Shown piece after piece: positions 36,177 to 44,217 of a stretch of DNA of 64,000 nt; positions within the stretch are counted from its first letter, which is position 1; each line of letters starts with the position of its first letter. This DNA comes from Niveispirillum fermenti. Lineage in GTDB: Bacteria > Pseudomonadota > Alphaproteobacteria > Azospirillales > Azospirillaceae. The notes beneath the pieces were generated by a model, which was not told the origin of the DNA, made no database searches, and saw only the letters and a program-made list of their open reading frames with translations. The stretch lies in contig NZ_JBLTXA010000009.1 of the NCBI RefSeq assembly GCF_048066175.1, positions 1 to 64,000 of the forward strand, read 5' to 3'. The position numbers and the translations under genes were made by a program.

Positions 36177-37009
36177 ACGGCGCGTGGATCACGGCACTGG
36201 CAGAATGTGACCGCCTGGGCCATCCGGCTGTTCTGGTCACAATGCTGGATGCCGCCGGCTCCACCCCGCGGGCCGCCGGCACGAAGATGCTGGTGACGGC
36301 GGACGGGCTGGCCGGTACGATCGGCGGCGGCGCACTGGAATTCACCGCCATCGAAACGGCTCGCGCCCTGCTGGATGGCGATGTAACGGAATTACGGACG
36401 GAAACCTATCCGCTGGGGCCCCGGCTGGGCCAATGCTGCGGCGGGCGTGTCAGCCTGCTGTATGAGCCTTTGTATCCGCCCCGGTTGCGCATCGGTCTGT
36501 TCGGGGCAGGGCATGTGGCCAAGGCGCTGGTGACGCTGCTGGGGACCCTGCCGGCCCGTGTCACCTGGGTCGACAGCAGGCCGGACCTGTTCCCGGCCAC
36601 GGTCCCGGCCAATGTGACGGCCTGCGTGGCGGCGGCACCGGAAAGCCTGCTGGTGCCGGGGTTCAGCCATATCCTGATCATGACGCATGACCATGCGCTG
36701 GATTATCGGCTGACGGTCGCCGCGCTGCGCCTTTCGGACCAGCCGTTTGTCGGCGTCATCGGATCGCAGACAAAGCGGGCACGCTTCGCCAGCCGGCTGG
36801 CCGTCGCCGGCCAGGATGCGGCACGGCTGGTCTGTCCCATCGGCCTGCCCGGCCTGACGGGCAAGCATCCGGGGGAAATCGCCGTGGCCGTGGCGGCGCA
36901 GATCCTGTCGAGCCCGCAGCCCGTCCCTTCCCCTCCTTTGTCCGCCCCCCTTCCCCTGCCCGCCGGTTGTGGCGGTTGCGACGGGCGGTGCGATGGAAAA
37001 GGGATATGA
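36173..37009 (+). CDS. xdhC: XdhC, molybdenum cofactor insertion/maturation factor
   Basis: This 278-residue protein sulfurates or inserts Moco into XdhB. The N-terminal XdhC/CoxI domain has GSTPRAAGTKML and GTIGGGALE. The Rossmann part has GLFGAGHVAKAL and GVIGSQTKRARF. The C-terminus ends in a cysteine-rich CGGCDGRCDGKGI preceded by a Pro-rich stretch, which could bind metal or be involved in cofactor handover. It is coupled to xdhB by ATGA. Confidence 0.93.
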   Translation: MNGAWITALAECDRLGHPAVLVTMLDAAGSTPRAAGTKMLVTADGLAGTIGGGALEFTAIETARALLDGDVTELRTETYPLGPRLGQCCGGRVSLLYEPLYPPRLRIGLFGAGHVAKALVTLLGTLPARVTWVDSRPDLFPATVPANVTACVAAAPESLLVPGFSHILIMTHDHALDYRLTVAALRLSDQPFVGVIGSQTKRARFASRLAVAGQDAARLVCPIGLPGLTGKHPGEIAVAVAAQILSSPQPVPSPPLSAPLPLPAGCGGCDGRCDGKGI

Positions 37010-37097
37010 ATTGATGGCGTTACAAAAAATTGTTTCCATCGAAAAACGCATGGATAGAGGCCTGTACGTAATGGAATTACCGATCTAGACTTGCAGA

Positions 37098-37103
37098 TAT
37101 AAA
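37098..37103 (+). promoter_or_regulatory. -10-like TATAAA upstream of first small exported gene
   Basis: This hexamer lies 106 bases before the ATG at 37209, giving a leader of about 100 nt that parallels the second paralogue. No good -35 is present. Confidence 0.4.
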
Positions 37104-37111
37104 CCCACTGC

Positions 37112-37208
37112 CGGCACGTACCGGTGGTGAAAATCCGTGGGGGAAGCGAACGAACAAGGCAATCATGACGGTGGCGCCGCCGCTGCTGTCCGGCTTTGTG
37201 AGGACGCG
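37112..37208 (+). promoter_or_regulatory. Conserved structured 5' leader, copy A
   Basis: This leader is homologous to 37721-37813. Shared blocks are CGGCAC followed by ACC-GG, GGGA(A)GCGAACG.ACAAGGC, ATG.CGGTGGC, and GCTTTGTGAG just before the start codon. It can form a hairpin near its 5' end (CACTGCCGG with CCGGTGGTG, using G-U pairs). A 15-codon open frame from ATG 37165 ends in a TGA that overlaps the main ATG (ATGA), so coupling from an upstream reading frame is possible in this copy. Confidence 0.5.
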
Positions 37209-37592
37209 ATGAAGAAGCTCATTTCCGCCCTGATCCTCTCCACCCTGGCCCTGTTCACCAGCCCTGCCCTTGCCGATATCGCCGCCCTGAACCAGGCCTG
37301 CGGCGGACTGCCCGATGCACCGGCGCGTGTCGCCGGCAACAGTGCCGATGATGATGCCATGCGCCGGTACGGTGCCGAGATGCGTGATTACACGGGCCGG
37401 CTCATGGCCTACCTCACCTGTCTGGACGAACATCCGGTGTCGGATACGGCGCTTGCCTCCGCAAGCTATCGCCGCGATGTCATCAATCATCGCCGGCAGG
37501 TCGCCGACCGGCTGGAGCAGGATGTCAGTAATTTCAACGCCGAACTGCGGCGCTTCAAATCCCGTCAGGCCCAGATCGCGTCCGTCGATTGA
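37209..37592 (+). CDS. Small exported protein of unknown function, paralogue A
   Basis: This 127-residue protein has a clear signal peptide (KKLISALILSTLALFTSPALA) and a mature part of about 106 residues. It shares with its neighbour at 37814 an early ACG, the central YLTCLD and a C-terminal helix RRQVADRLEQDV..FN.ELRRFKS.QAQ. The two conserved cysteines probably form a disulfide in the periplasm, and the C-terminal half is likely a long helix or coiled coil. I do not recognise a characterised family. Same length, leader and signal sequence show that it arose by tandem duplication. GAGGACGCG precedes the ATG. Confidence 0.8.
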   Translation: MKKLISALILSTLALFTSPALADIAALNQACGGLPDAPARVAGNSADDDAMRRYGAEMRDYTGRLMAYLTCLDEHPVSDTALASASYRRDVINHRRQVADRLEQDVSNFNAELRRFKSRQAQIASVD

Positions 37593-37604
37593 TGCCGTCC
37601 GATG

Positions 37605-37633
37605 ATCGGCCATGCGAATGGCGCATGGCCGAT
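37605..37633 (+). terminator. Hairpin after paralogue A
   Basis: ATCGGCCATGCG and CGCATGGCCGAT form a perfect 12-bp stem with loop AATGG, 13 bases after the stop. Only TT follows, so termination strength is uncertain, but the position between the two paralogues is typical. Confidence 0.6.
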
Positions 37634-37692
37634 TCCCATGCCAACGGTGTCAGTTAACCATCAAAAATGCTTCCGTTGCATCGCAACATAAC

Positions 37693-37698
37693 TATACT
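37693..37698 (+). promoter_or_regulatory. -10-like TATACT upstream of second small exported gene
   Basis: This near-consensus -10 lies 116 bases before the ATG at 37814, after an AT-richer stretch. The -35 (TTCCGT at 16-base spacing) is weak. It implies a separate promoter for paralogue B. Confidence 0.45.
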
Positions 37699-37720
37699 GC
37701 GACGCACAAGAACACGGTTT

Positions 37721-37813
37721 CGGCACCGACCCGGACCTTATGAAAGGGAGCGAACGTACAAGGCCCGAAATGCCGGTGGCATCCCGCCCCGCTTCAGCTT
37801 TGTGAGTATCGCT
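37721..37813 (+). promoter_or_regulatory. Conserved structured 5' leader, copy B
   Basis: Homologous to the leader at 37112-37208 with small indels. Here an open frame from ATG 37740/37770 stops at 37805, nine bases before the main ATG. The upstream frames of the two copies are not conserved as peptides because of one-base indels, so conservation looks like RNA or ribosome-access constraint, or simply recent duplication. Confidence 0.5.
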
Positions 37814-38197
37814 ATGAAGAAGCTCTATTCCGCCCTGTTGCTTTCCGCTCTGGCCCTGCTGGCCGCCGGCCAGTCCCAGGCGGCCCACCCCGCCGTCAAG
37901 CGGGCCTGCGGTCAGGCTCCTGCCGCACCGGGTCTGATTGATGGCAAAAGCGCCACCGAACAATCCATGCGCCTGGTGGCCGGCTCCGTCCGCGGTTTCG
38001 CCGACGAGTCGCTGAAGTATCTGACCTGCCTGGACAATCAGCCCATTTCCACCGCCTATATGGCGCAGCCTTCCTTCCGCGCCGCCCTGGCCGCCCACCG
38101 CGAGGAAGTGGCCGACAAGCTCGAAGTGACGGTCAACGCCTATAACAGCCAGCTCCGTTCCTTCAAGTCGCAGCAGGCCCAGGTCGCCCAGAACTGA
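37814..38197 (+). CDS. Small exported protein of unknown function, paralogue B
   Basis: This 127-residue protein has the signal peptide KKLYSALLLSALALLAAGQSQA and a mature domain with ACG, YLTCLD and a C-terminal EEVADKLEVTV..YNSQLRSFKSQQAQ helix. It is the paralogue of 37209-37592, with roughly 40 percent identity by eye in the mature part and much higher identity in the leader and signal region. The predicted location is the periplasm. Function is unknown; the paired cysteines and helical tail suggest a small disulfide-stabilised helical protein. Its own promoter-like element and strong downstream terminator suggest independent, possibly high, expression. Confidence 0.8.
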   Translation: MKKLYSALLLSALALLAAGQSQAAHPAVKRACGQAPAAPGLIDGKSATEQSMRLVAGSVRGFADESLKYLTCLDNQPISTAYMAQPSFRAALAAHREEVADKLEVTVNAYNSQLRSFKSQQAQVAQN

Positions 38198-38235
38198 TCC
38201 CCGCCCCTTTCGGGGGTCGGCCAGGCCGGCAGATG

Positions 38236-38271
38236 AACCGGTCCGGTGCCCTTGGGTGCCGGGCCGGTTTT
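38236..38271 (+). terminator. Rho-independent terminator after paralogue B
   Basis: A long GC-rich stem (38236-38251 with 38254-38269, three G-U pairs, inner bases forming the loop) is followed by TTTT. It is the clearest intrinsic terminator in the window. Confidence 0.75.
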
Positions 38272-38309
38272 GCATTTGCCGCCCCCTGTTGCGTGGCACC
38301 AACCACTAA

Positions 38310-38350
38310 ATACGTATGCGTCGCAGCGCAGCATGCCCGCGCATACGTAT
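38310..38350. promoter_or_regulatory. Twin ATACGTAT palindromes upstream of GH13 gene
   Basis: ATACGTAT occurs at 38310-38317 and 38343-38350, 33 bp apart (about three helical turns). Each belongs to a larger inverted pair, TACGTATGCG at 38311-38320 and CGCATACGTA at 38340-38349. Centre-CG palindromes of this kind are typical of LacI-family sugar regulators. The site lies 76-116 bases before the glucosidase ATG. Confidence 0.6.
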
Positions 38351-38425
38351 GTGAGGAATATCCGTCCGGCGCAGCCAAATCTACCATGCCCCGACAACAA
38401 GCGCTGTGTCCGGGGGGAAGTTCAA

Positions 38426-40072
38426 ATGACGATGGCGGCGGAAACGGGTCGGGCCGGCGGGCTCTCCGGACAGGGAGAGGGCGTGTCCCCGCCCTGGTGG
38501 CAGGGCGCCGTCATCTACCACATCTATCCCCGCAGCTTTGCCGACAGCAATGGTGACGGCGTCGGTGACCTTCAGGGCTTGCTGGCGCGACTGGACCATG
38601 TGGCCGGGCTGGGGGCAGACGCCGTCTGGATTTCCCCTTTCTTCAAGTCCCCTATGGATGATTTCGGATACGATATTTCCGATTATTGCGATGTCGATCC
38701 CATCTTCGGGTCGATGGCGGACTGCGATGCGGTGATTGCCAGGGCCCATGCGCTTGGCCTGAAAATCATCATCGATCAGGTCTATTCCCACACATCCATC
38801 GAGCACCCCTGGTTCCAGGAAAGCCGCCGCGACAGGTCCAATCCCAGGGCGGACTGGTATGTCTGGCACGATGCCAGGCCCGATGGCACGCCGCCCAACA
38901 ACTGGCAGTCCGTGTTCGGCGGGCCGGCCTGGACCTGGGATGCCCGCCGCCGGCAATATTTCATGCATAATTTCCTGTCCACCCAGCCCGACCTCAACCT
39001 GCACCATCCGGCAGTACAGGCGGCGATCAAGGATGTGGCGCGGTTCTGGATGGACAGGGGCGTGGACGGGCTGCGCATCGACGCCGCCAATTTCTTCATG
39101 CATGACCGCAGCTTCCGCGACAATCCGGTGAACCGGGAGGCGACGGCCCCCAAGCGGCCCTATGAGTTCCAGCAGCAGATCCACAATATCTCCCAGCCTG
39201 AGAATCTGGCCTTCATCGAGGATCTGCGCCGCCTGCTGGATCTTTATCCCGACCGGTTCATGGTAGCCGAACTGGGGGAGGCGCCGTTCGACATGGTGGC
39301 CGATTATACGGTGCCCGGCCGGCGCTGCCATACGGCCTATAATTTCTCCTTCCTGTACCAGAAAAGCCTGGATGCCGGCCTGCCGCGCCGGATCATCGGA
39401 GGCTGGAATCAGGCGGCGGGCGGTGCCTGGCCGTCCTGGACCTTCTCCAACCACGATGCCCCGCGCGCCCTGTCGCGCTGGGGTGGGGATGTGCCGCCTC
39501 CCGCCCTGGCCCGGTGCCTGAACACGCTGCTGCTCTGCCTGCCGGGTTCCGTCTTCCTTTATTACGGGGAGGAATTGGGCCTGCCGCAGGCGCGTGTGGC
39601 GTTCGAGGATCTGGTCGATCCCGAGGCCATCGCCAACTGGCCCCATACATTGGGCCGTGATGGCGCACGCACGCCCATGCCCTGGACCAGCCAGCCTCCC
39701 CATGGCGGGTTCACGTCCGGCCGGCCCTGGCTGCCCCTGGACCCCAGGCATCTGGCGCTCGCCGTCGATGTGCAAGCACCAGACCCCGACAGCACGATGA
39801 ATGTCACGCGCCGGCTGCTGGCCTGCCGGCGGGCCGAACCTGCCCTGCGTCTGGGAGACATCCGGTTCCACCCACCATCGGACCCTGTGCTGGCGTTCGA
39901 GCGGGGATATGCCGGCACGGACCTACTGGTCGTGGTCAACCTGTCCGACACGGCCCAGCCGCACGGGATCGGCGACCCCGCGGCGTGGCATGTGCTGGAG
40001 GGCATCAATGGCGCCGATCTGTCCGGTACCGGCCTGCCGGCCTATGGCGCCCTAATCGCGCGCCGCTTGTAG
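38426..40072 (+). CDS. GH13 alpha-glucosidase (oligo-glucosidase type)
   Basis: This 548-residue glycoside hydrolase of family 13 should release glucose from alpha-linked oligosaccharides. The (beta/alpha)8 barrel signature is complete: YHIYPRSFADSNGDGVGDL at the N-terminus, the nucleophile Asp in GLRIDAANF, the acid/base Glu in VAELGE, and FSNHDAPR with the third carboxylate. It lacks a signal peptide, so it is cytoplasmic. The ATG at 38426 has GGGGGGAAG upstream; the longer frame crosses the operator region and is rejected. Transcribed alone, it has a twin operator suggesting control by a LacI-type regulator. Confidence 0.92.
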   Translation: MTMAAETGRAGGLSGQGEGVSPPWWQGAVIYHIYPRSFADSNGDGVGDLQGLLARLDHVAGLGADAVWISPFFKSPMDDFGYDISDYCDVDPIFGSMADCDAVIARAHALGLKIIIDQVYSHTSIEHPWFQESRRDRSNPRADWYVWHDARPDGTPPNNWQSVFGGPAWTWDARRRQYFMHNFLSTQPDLNLHHPAVQAAIKDVARFWMDRGVDGLRIDAANFFMHDRSFRDNPVNREATAPKRPYEFQQQIHNISQPENLAFIEDLRRLLDLYPDRFMVAELGEAPFDMVADYTVPGRRCHTAYNFSFLYQKSLDAGLPRRIIGGWNQAAGGAWPSWTFSNHDAPRALSRWGGDVPPPALARCLNTLLLCLPGSVFLYYGEELGLPQARVAFEDLVDPEAIANWPHTLGRDGARTPMPWTSQPPHGGFTSGRPWLPLDPRHLALAVDVQAPDPDSTMNVTRRLLACRRAEPALRLGDIRFHPPSDPVLAFERGYAGTDLLVVVNLSDTAQPHGIGDPAAWHVLEGINGADLSGTGLPAYGALIARRL

Positions 40073-40104
40073 GTGTCACGGCCGGCCGGCGCGGTTACCC
40101 GCCG

Positions 40105-41391
40105 TCACCTTTCCACAGCGGGCGCAGTGGCCAGCCGTTGTGCCAGCCGGTCCAGGATATGCTGTGCCAGGGCGTCATAGTCGCCATCGAAATGATGTCC
40201 GCCCGGCGTGGTCACAACGGATACACCCCGGCCACCCAGGCTGTCGCAGATCGCATCCCCATCGTCCCGCCCCTGGAAACATTGCAGCATTGCGGGATCG
40301 ATCCGCTCCAGATCGGGCCGTACAGGCTGTGCCCTGTCTGTCTTCGCTGACAGGAAACTCCCCACCGTGACCTCGAAATCGGCACTGGCGGACAGGGCCA
40401 GCAGGGATATCTGTGCCACATGGGTCCGATCTTCGGGCGGCAGCAGGTTGTACAGCGCCGGCATCACGTCGGCCCCGAAGGAATAGCCGACCAGCACGAC
40501 CCTGTCGATGCCCCAGGCTGCCCGGTAATGGCGGATCAGGCGCGACAGGTCGGCGGCGCTGTCGGCCGGTGATTTCCAGGTCCAGTAATAGCGCAGCATG
40601 TCCAGGCCCACGGTGGGCACGCCGTGGGCTGCCAGATACTCGGCAATGCTCTTGTCCAGGTCCCGCCAGCCGCCATCCCCGGAATAGACGATGGCCAGCG
40701 TATTCCGGTCCGCTGCTGCCGGCAGTTCCGTCACCGGCAGGTCGGCCAGTTCGGCTTCCGTCCCCGATGGCGCGTCGGCCCGTTCCGACAGGGCCCGGAA
40801 CAAGCCACCCTGCCCGTCACCCGTGCCCGTCGGCAGGCGGGTGACGGGCGCCCCCAGATGATCGTCACCCGTATTGCAGATGGGCCGCCCCAGGGCGGGG
40901 ACGGGATCAACCACAATCGCGCCGCCCAGGACGGCCGGTGTGGCGCTTTCTGCGATACGTGCGGCCAGATCGCCGCCCGCCCCGACACCGGCCAGGATGG
41001 GCAGGCGGTACCGCGGCAGGCTCAGGGCGCGCTGTATCTCATGCGACAGATGCTGCACCCGCCATTGCGGATCGACACAGTCGCCCGCCGCCTTGGACAG
41101 AAGCGGCAGGGCTGCCTTGACATCGATCCCGACCACCGTGATCCCCGCGCCGGACAGCTGTTCGGCCAGGGTGGCCGCGTTGCTGTCCCAGCCGTCCAGG
41201 CCGGAGAAAAGGAAGACCACGGCGCGGCTGTCACCCTGGGCCGGCACCAGATGCGGCGGCCCCAGCAGGGGGTCGGCGATCAGGGTGGCCCGCAACCTGT
41301 CGGCGTCGGGATTTCTGTAAAGCGTTGCCGCAACGGCCAGCAGGACGAGACCCAGGACCAGCCCGCCGGATATCAGCAGTCGCCATTTCAT
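40105..41391 (-). CDS. acvB: AcvB/VirJ-type lysyl-phosphatidylglycerol hydrolase-like protein
   Basis: This 428-residue protein has an N-terminal membrane anchor/signal (WRLLISGGLVLGLVLLAVAA) and two alpha/beta-hydrolase-like halves. The C-terminal VirJ domain has VYSGDGGWRDLDKSIAEYL, YYWTWKSP and the nucleophile motif VGYSFGAD, with His in TPGGHHFDGDY. In Agrobacterium and Rhizobium the orthologue lies in an operon with lpiA/mprF and hydrolyses lysyl-phosphatidylglycerol in the periplasm. Here the ATG overlaps the mprF stop (ATGA), giving the same pairing. It is convergent with the GH13 gene. Confidence 0.88.
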   Translation of the reverse strand: MKWRLLISGGLVLGLVLLAVAATLYRNPDADRLRATLIADPLLGPPHLVPAQGDSRAVVFLFSGLDGWDSNAATLAEQLSGAGITVVGIDVKAALPLLSKAAGDCVDPQWRVQHLSHEIQRALSLPRYRLPILAGVGAGGDLAARIAESATPAVLGGAIVVDPVPALGRPICNTGDDHLGAPVTRLPTGTGDGQGGLFRALSERADAPSGTEAELADLPVTELPAAADRNTLAIVYSGDGGWRDLDKSIAEYLAAHGVPTVGLDMLRYYWTWKSPADSAADLSRLIRHYRAAWGIDRVVLVGYSFGADVMPALYNLLPPEDRTHVAQISLLALSASADFEVTVGSFLSAKTDRAQPVRPDLERIDPAMLQCFQGRDDGDAICDSLGGRGVSVVTTPGGHHFDGDYDALAQHILDRLAQRLATAPAVER

Positions 41392-43964
41392 TTGCGCACC
41401 ACGCCCCACAGGCCGCCGCCGATCAGCATCGTGATGTCGGCCAGCGCCAGCATCGGATTGAGCCCGCCAGGCACGGCCATGTATCTGGCCTCCCAGTCCG
41501 GTCCGAACTTGGACTTGAAAGCCCGCAGCCCGGCGAAATTGTAAAACCGGTCCCCGCGTTCGTAAACGGCCCGCCCGACCTGCTGCCACAGGCCGACTGC
41601 ACTGGCCGACAGGCCCGACAATGGCGCCATGCCCAGGTTGAAGCGCCGGTAGCCGGCCGCCTTGAAATGCAAGATCAGCTTCAACATCAGATATTCCATG
41701 GTTGCCGGAGGTGCCGCGGCGGAAAAGCGCATCAGGTCGATGCCCGCCTCTTCCGTCATCCCCGTCAGCATCAGGCTGGCAAAGGCCACGATCCGGCCTT
41801 CATGGCGGATCACCGCGACGGGACGCAACAAAAGATAGTCGGGAATGAAGGCCCCCAGCGAGAACCGCTTTTCCCGGACGTTATGGGCCGCCATCCATTC
41901 ATCGGACACGGCGCGCAACGCCTCCATGATGGCCGGCACGCCTTCGGGCGGGACCAGGGCGAATTCCAGGCCCGACTTTTCGCAGCGGTTGTAGCCGTTG
42001 CGGAGATTGGCGCGTTTCGCTCCCTTCAATTCAAAGTGGGCCAGATCCACCTGTGCCTCTTCCCCCAACTTGAAGGCGACCAGCCCGGCATCGGCGTAAA
42101 GTGCCAGGTTGTCCGGTGCGACCTGATAGAAGACGGCCCGGCCGCCCACGGCCCGCGCCATTTCCACGAACCGCCAGATGAGGGGGGGCCAGGCCTCCTG
42201 CGGGCCGACCGGATCGGACAGCGCAATCCAGGAGCGGCCATGCCGCGCATACATGATGAAAGCCGATCCATCCTCCGCGAACAGCAGGCTCTTGTCGCCC
42301 AGCAGGGCCAGTTGTGCCCCGGGGCGCGGTTGTGCATCCACGATGGCCAGGGCGCGGGCCCGGTCCGCGGCGTCGGGCGGGCTTTCCGGCTTCAGCCGTG
42401 CCGGACGCAGCAGCACCCAGGTGGCACCGACCCCGGCCAGCAGCGTCACCCCCAGCAGGGCACGCAGGCCGCGCGGTGCCTCCGCGGAGAATTCGAACCG
42501 CCACCAAAGGTCATGGACATAGGCAATGTCCTTGTAAACGAAGAACAGGATGGCCAGCGCGGAGATCAGCAGCAGGCCCATGGCCACCAGCCAGGGTGGC
42601 GTCAGGGACTGGTGCAGCAGGGATGTATGACGTGTGAATTCCCGCCGCGTGATCAGCAACAGGATCAGCAGCAAGGTCAGCAGCAGCATCTCGGTCAGGG
42701 CCAGTGCCTTGGCCAGCGCGAGGAAGATCGCCACGGGCACGATGCAGACAGCCGCCCACCATGCGCCATCCAGGCGATAGGTGATGCCGCGCGCCGCCAC
42801 GAACAGGACCAGACCCAGGACCGACGACAGGAAATGCGCCGCCTCAAGCAAGGGTAACGGCATCCAGCCGGCCAGCAACGCCAGGCGGGTGTCATCGGCC
42901 GGCGTCACGCCGGAAAAGACCAGCATGGCGGACAATAGCAGCGTGAGCGCCCCCAGCACGGGCGGTGCCAGTCTGGCACCGGCCTGTACCGCCCGGCTCG
43001 ACGCCACAACCAGTGCCACACGCCGCGTTTCCAGCAACCCCACCAGCAGGCCCGCCAGCAGCAACGGCACCACATGGTAGATGATGCGATAGAGCAGCAG
43101 CGCCCCCAGCACCTGTTCGGTATCCGCCCGTCCGGCCAATGCCGCCAGCACGATCGTCTCGAACACACCCAGCCCGGCCGGAACATGGCTGAGGACCCCC
43201 AGCCCCACGGCCACGGCATAGATGGCGATGAAAGCCGGCAACCCGACGCCGGTGGCGGGCAGCAGCACCCACAGCACCGTGCCGGCCGCCGCGATATCGA
43301 CCAGCGTGGCGGCGAACTGTACCAGCAGCAGGCGCGGCCGGGGCAAATCCACCCGCCAGCGGCCCAGGGGCAGGCTGGCATGCCGGCCGGCCAGCACAAG
43401 TAACCCTGCCAGCACCAGCAGGCCCGCGGCCCCGGCGGCATGCCCCAGCCAGCCGGGCAGGCTCAGGCCCGTCACATCGCCCGCTACCAGCAATCCCAGC
43501 GCCGTCACCCCGGCAACGCCCAGGCCGAAGGTCGCCGTGACGAAGCCGACGATCCGCGCCACCTCCTCCGGCTCCAGCCCGTGCGGGGTATAGAAGCGAT
43601 ACCGGATCGCCCCGGCCGTCAGCGGCCCAAAACCGACCGTGTTGCCCACGGCATAGGCACAGAAGGAGGTGAGGCCGACAACCGGATACGGCACCCTGCG
43701 GCCCACATAGGCCAGGGCCGTCCAATCATAAAGCGTCAGTGCCAGAAAGCTGACGCCGGTGGCCGCCAGGGCCAGGCCGATGGCCCAGAGCGGCGTGGCC
43801 CGAAGGGCCACGACCACTTCCGCATATGAAATCTCGGCGGCCAGCCGCGACAGGGCTGTCCAGGCCAGGGCCGCCACGGCCAGGATGACCAGCCCCGTCA
43901 GCCCGCCCTTCACCCAGGTCCGCCAGGGCATGGCCGCACCGTCTTCCGTCACGCTTTCCATCAT
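41388..43964 (-). CDS. mprF: Phosphatidylglycerol lysyltransferase (MprF/LpiA)
   Basis: This 858-residue inner-membrane enzyme transfers lysine from lysyl-tRNA to phosphatidylglycerol and flips the product, lowering membrane negative charge and protecting against cationic peptides and acid. The first 500 or so residues are a polytopic flippase domain with many membrane helices. The C-terminal DUF2156 aminoacyl-transferase domain has GRSWIALSDPVGP, KGAKRANLRNGYNRCEKSGL, FASLMLTG and FNLGMAPLSGL. Start choice is uncertain: two adjacent ATGs at 43964/43961 and a GTG at 43979 are all in frame with weak binding sites. Confidence 0.92.
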   Translation of the reverse strand: MMESVTEDGAAMPWRTWVKGGLTGLVILAVAALAWTALSRLAAEISYAEVVVALRATPLWAIGLALAATGVSFLALTLYDWTALAYVGRRVPYPVVGLTSFCAYAVGNTVGFGPLTAGAIRYRFYTPHGLEPEEVARIVGFVTATFGLGVAGVTALGLLVAGDVTGLSLPGWLGHAAGAAGLLVLAGLLVLAGRHASLPLGRWRVDLPRPRLLLVQFAATLVDIAAAGTVLWVLLPATGVGLPAFIAIYAVAVGLGVLSHVPAGLGVFETIVLAALAGRADTEQVLGALLLYRIIYHVVPLLLAGLLVGLLETRRVALVVASSRAVQAGARLAPPVLGALTLLLSAMLVFSGVTPADDTRLALLAGWMPLPLLEAAHFLSSVLGLVLFVAARGITYRLDGAWWAAVCIVPVAIFLALAKALALTEMLLLTLLLILLLITRREFTRHTSLLHQSLTPPWLVAMGLLLISALAILFFVYKDIAYVHDLWWRFEFSAEAPRGLRALLGVTLLAGVGATWVLLRPARLKPESPPDAADRARALAIVDAQPRPGAQLALLGDKSLLFAEDGSAFIMYARHGRSWIALSDPVGPQEAWPPLIWRFVEMARAVGGRAVFYQVAPDNLALYADAGLVAFKLGEEAQVDLAHFELKGAKRANLRNGYNRCEKSGLEFALVPPEGVPAIMEALRAVSDEWMAAHNVREKRFSLGAFIPDYLLLRPVAVIRHEGRIVAFASLMLTGMTEEAGIDLMRFSAAAPPATMEYLMLKLILHFKAAGYRRFNLGMAPLSGLSASAVGLWQQVGRAVYERGDRFYNFAGLRAFKSKFGPDWEARYMAVPGGLNPMLALADITMLIGGGLWGVVRK

Positions 43965-44138
43965 GGCACCGCCCGTCACCGCGGGAGCGCCCTGGGCCCG
44001 GCGGCCGGCACGGGTGCCGGCCGGGGTCTGGCATTCCCGTTCTTCCCAACGGTGTCATCTGCCAAGATCGGTCCGGCCGCAAGGGGCTTGCAATGATCCT
44101 TTGGACAGGTTGGAAACGGCCTGCGACCTGGAATATAC

Positions 44139-44160
44139 CGGCGGGCGGCATTTCCCGCCG
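44139..44160 (-). terminator. GC-rich hairpin in the mprF/2OG-oxygenase gap
   Basis: CGGCGGG and CCCGCCG form a perfect 7-bp stem around CGGCATTT, about 60 bases downstream of the oxygenase stop. No T-run follows on the minus strand. It could be a terminator-like or regulatory structure ahead of mprF. Confidence 0.3.
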
Positions 44161-44217
44161 CAGGCCTGGCGTTTCCCGGCGGGGAACGGCCAGGACGGGG
44201 TTCCGGGAAAGGCGGGG

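Noticed and set aside
37165..37212. 15-codon upstream frame before paralogue A as a functional leader peptide
   Set aside because: The corresponding frame in copy B differs by indels and ends earlier, so a conserved peptide is not supported; only possible coupling is noted.
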